The notes under the pieces were generated by a model. It was not told where the DNA came from, searched no databases, and saw nothing but the letters and a program-made list of their open reading frames with translations. DNA of 64,000 bases from Chloroflexi bacterium bin20 (GTDB lineage: Bacteria; Chloroflexota; Anaerolineae; Aggregatilineales; Phototrophicaceae), in the NCBI GenBank assembly GCA_002238485.1, contig MPMG01000002.1:240689-304688 (forward strand), read 5' to 3'. This document shows, piece after piece, positions 62,904-64,000 of the stretch; the first letter of the stretch is position 1; every line of letters begins with the position of its first letter. Both the position numbers and the translations under genes were made by a program.

Positions 62904-64000
62904 TTACATATCGTCCATGCCATAGTCGGGCAGGGTACCGGGGAAGATCTCGGCGATCTGCTCATCCGGGTTGACCCAAACGGCTTCCGGAATCACATTG
63001 CCCCAGGTCCACTGGTAGAAATAGGGCGGCGCGCCAACAGGGATGTTGTTGAAGCGCTTCGCCAAGCCCAAGCCATAACGACCCACAACGCCGCCAACCG
63101 TGTAGGAATTCTCGGTATACAGCTGGTTGTAGCGCGAGAGCAGGTCGACGCGGGCGCCAAAGTCCGGCTCCAGGCAGAAGGCGTTGATGACATCAACGAT
63201 CTCCGCTTCGAAGTCCAGCAATTCGCGCGAGCCGCCATCGGCGCGGTGGAAGTCGGGCGTGATGTCGGTTACGGGACCCAAATCCTGGCAGCGGGTGAAG
63301 GAAGTGGTGAATTCCTGCCCGATGCGGTCAACGCGCATTTCCCAGGTGCCTGTGGTGATGGCGTCATTGGCTGCCGGTCCCTGCAGCGGGCGCAGGTTCA
63401 CCTGAATGCCAACATCCTGCATCAGCAGCACAAAGGCTTCGCCGATCTGCCCGGTGGCCTCGGCAGCTACGCTGGTATCCAGCACGACGACCAGGTTGTC
63501 GCCAGCCAGGGAACCATCGGTCCAGTTCAAAATGCCGTCACCATCCGTGTCCTCAAAGCCCAGCTCTGCCAGCAGCGCGCGGGCCGATTCGGATGAGTAG
63601 GGGTAGTGGACGACGCTGTCGATATCGAAGTAGGGCGAGCCTGGCGTGATGCCACCGGCGAAGGCGCGCATGAAGGGACCGCGGATGATCGCTTGCCCGA
63701 TGCCGTCGCCATCCACCGCATGCTGGACGGCCCGGCGGAAACGAGCATTGCGGAAGAGCGCTCGCAGCGCCTCGTCGCGTTCGTCTTGCACGCCCAGGGT
63801 CGCCGACAGGTTGAACTGAATGTCGAAGGCGAGGGTTTCGGGACCCCACTCAATATAGAAGTGCGCGTCATCTTCTTGCGAACGCGTGATGGCTTCTACA
63901 TAGGTGCTGGGGTTTTCGAGGTTGGTGTGGTCAATCGAACCAGCCAGCGTACCCAGGGTACGGCCGATGCCGCTGGGACCCTTCTCGAAAGTTACTTCTT
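62904..64000 (-). CDS. Oligopeptide ABC transporter substrate-binding protein, N-terminus beyond window
   Basis: SBP family 5-like (NARFRRAVQHAVDGDGIGQAI); frame open through position 64000. Confidence 0.88.
   Translation of the reverse strand, partial: EVTFEKGPSGIGRTLGTLAGSIDHTNLENPSTYVEAITRSQEDDAHFYIEWGPETLAFDIQFNLSATLGVQDERDEALRALFRNARFRRAVQHAVDGDGIGQAIIRGPFMRAFAGGITPGSPYFDIDSVVHYPYSSESARALLAELGFEDTDGDGILNWTDGSLAGDNLVVVLDTSVAAEATGQIGEAFVLLMQDVGIQVNLRPLQGPAANDAITTGTWEMRVDRIGQEFTTSFTRCQDLGPVTDITPDFHRADGGSRELLDFEAEIVDVINAFCLEPDFGARVDLLSRYNQLYTENSYTVGGVVGRYGLGLAKRFNNIPVGAPPYFYQWTWGNVIPEAVWVNPDEQIAEIFPGTLPDYGMDDM

Overview
High-GC bacterial chromosome segment dominated by carbohydrate and peptide uptake and catabolism. 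The density of carbohydrate ABC systems and dispersed intergenic palindromes suggests a Chloroflexota/Anaerolineae-like organism; this is an inference and was not tested. I see four carbohydrate ABC loci (about 11.9-15.1, 17.2-20.7, 28.8-32.8 and 53.1-56.6 kb) and one oligopeptide ABC locus (59.5-64 kb, truncated at the edge). Metabolic genes include a fused 2-oxoacid dehydrogenase E1 plus E2, methylmalonyl-CoA mutase, a GH4 glycosidase, HyuA/HyuB, an HPS/PHI pair, ribokinase, NamZ-like, PhyH x2, an FGGY kinase, cupin PGI, a sulfatase, araA and araD. The most unusual points are: (i) a three-gene accessory cassette headed by a TIGR04255-like protein next to an SbcD-like nuclease (42.6-45.8 kb); (ii) a divergent GroEL-like chaperonin with apparent catalytic-Asp substitutions; (iii) two homologous lipoprotein domains in one frame separated by a single TGA; (iv) a 115-bp direct repeat carrying the promoter and leader of an ABC binding-protein gene, flanking a low-GC insert; (v) strong inverted repeats between the binding protein and first permease at all four sugar ABC loci; (vi) several dispersed intergenic hairpin-repeat families. 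No rRNA, tRNA, CRISPR array, transposase or prophage was recognised. All functional calls are from reading the translated ORFs by eye; no database search was run.
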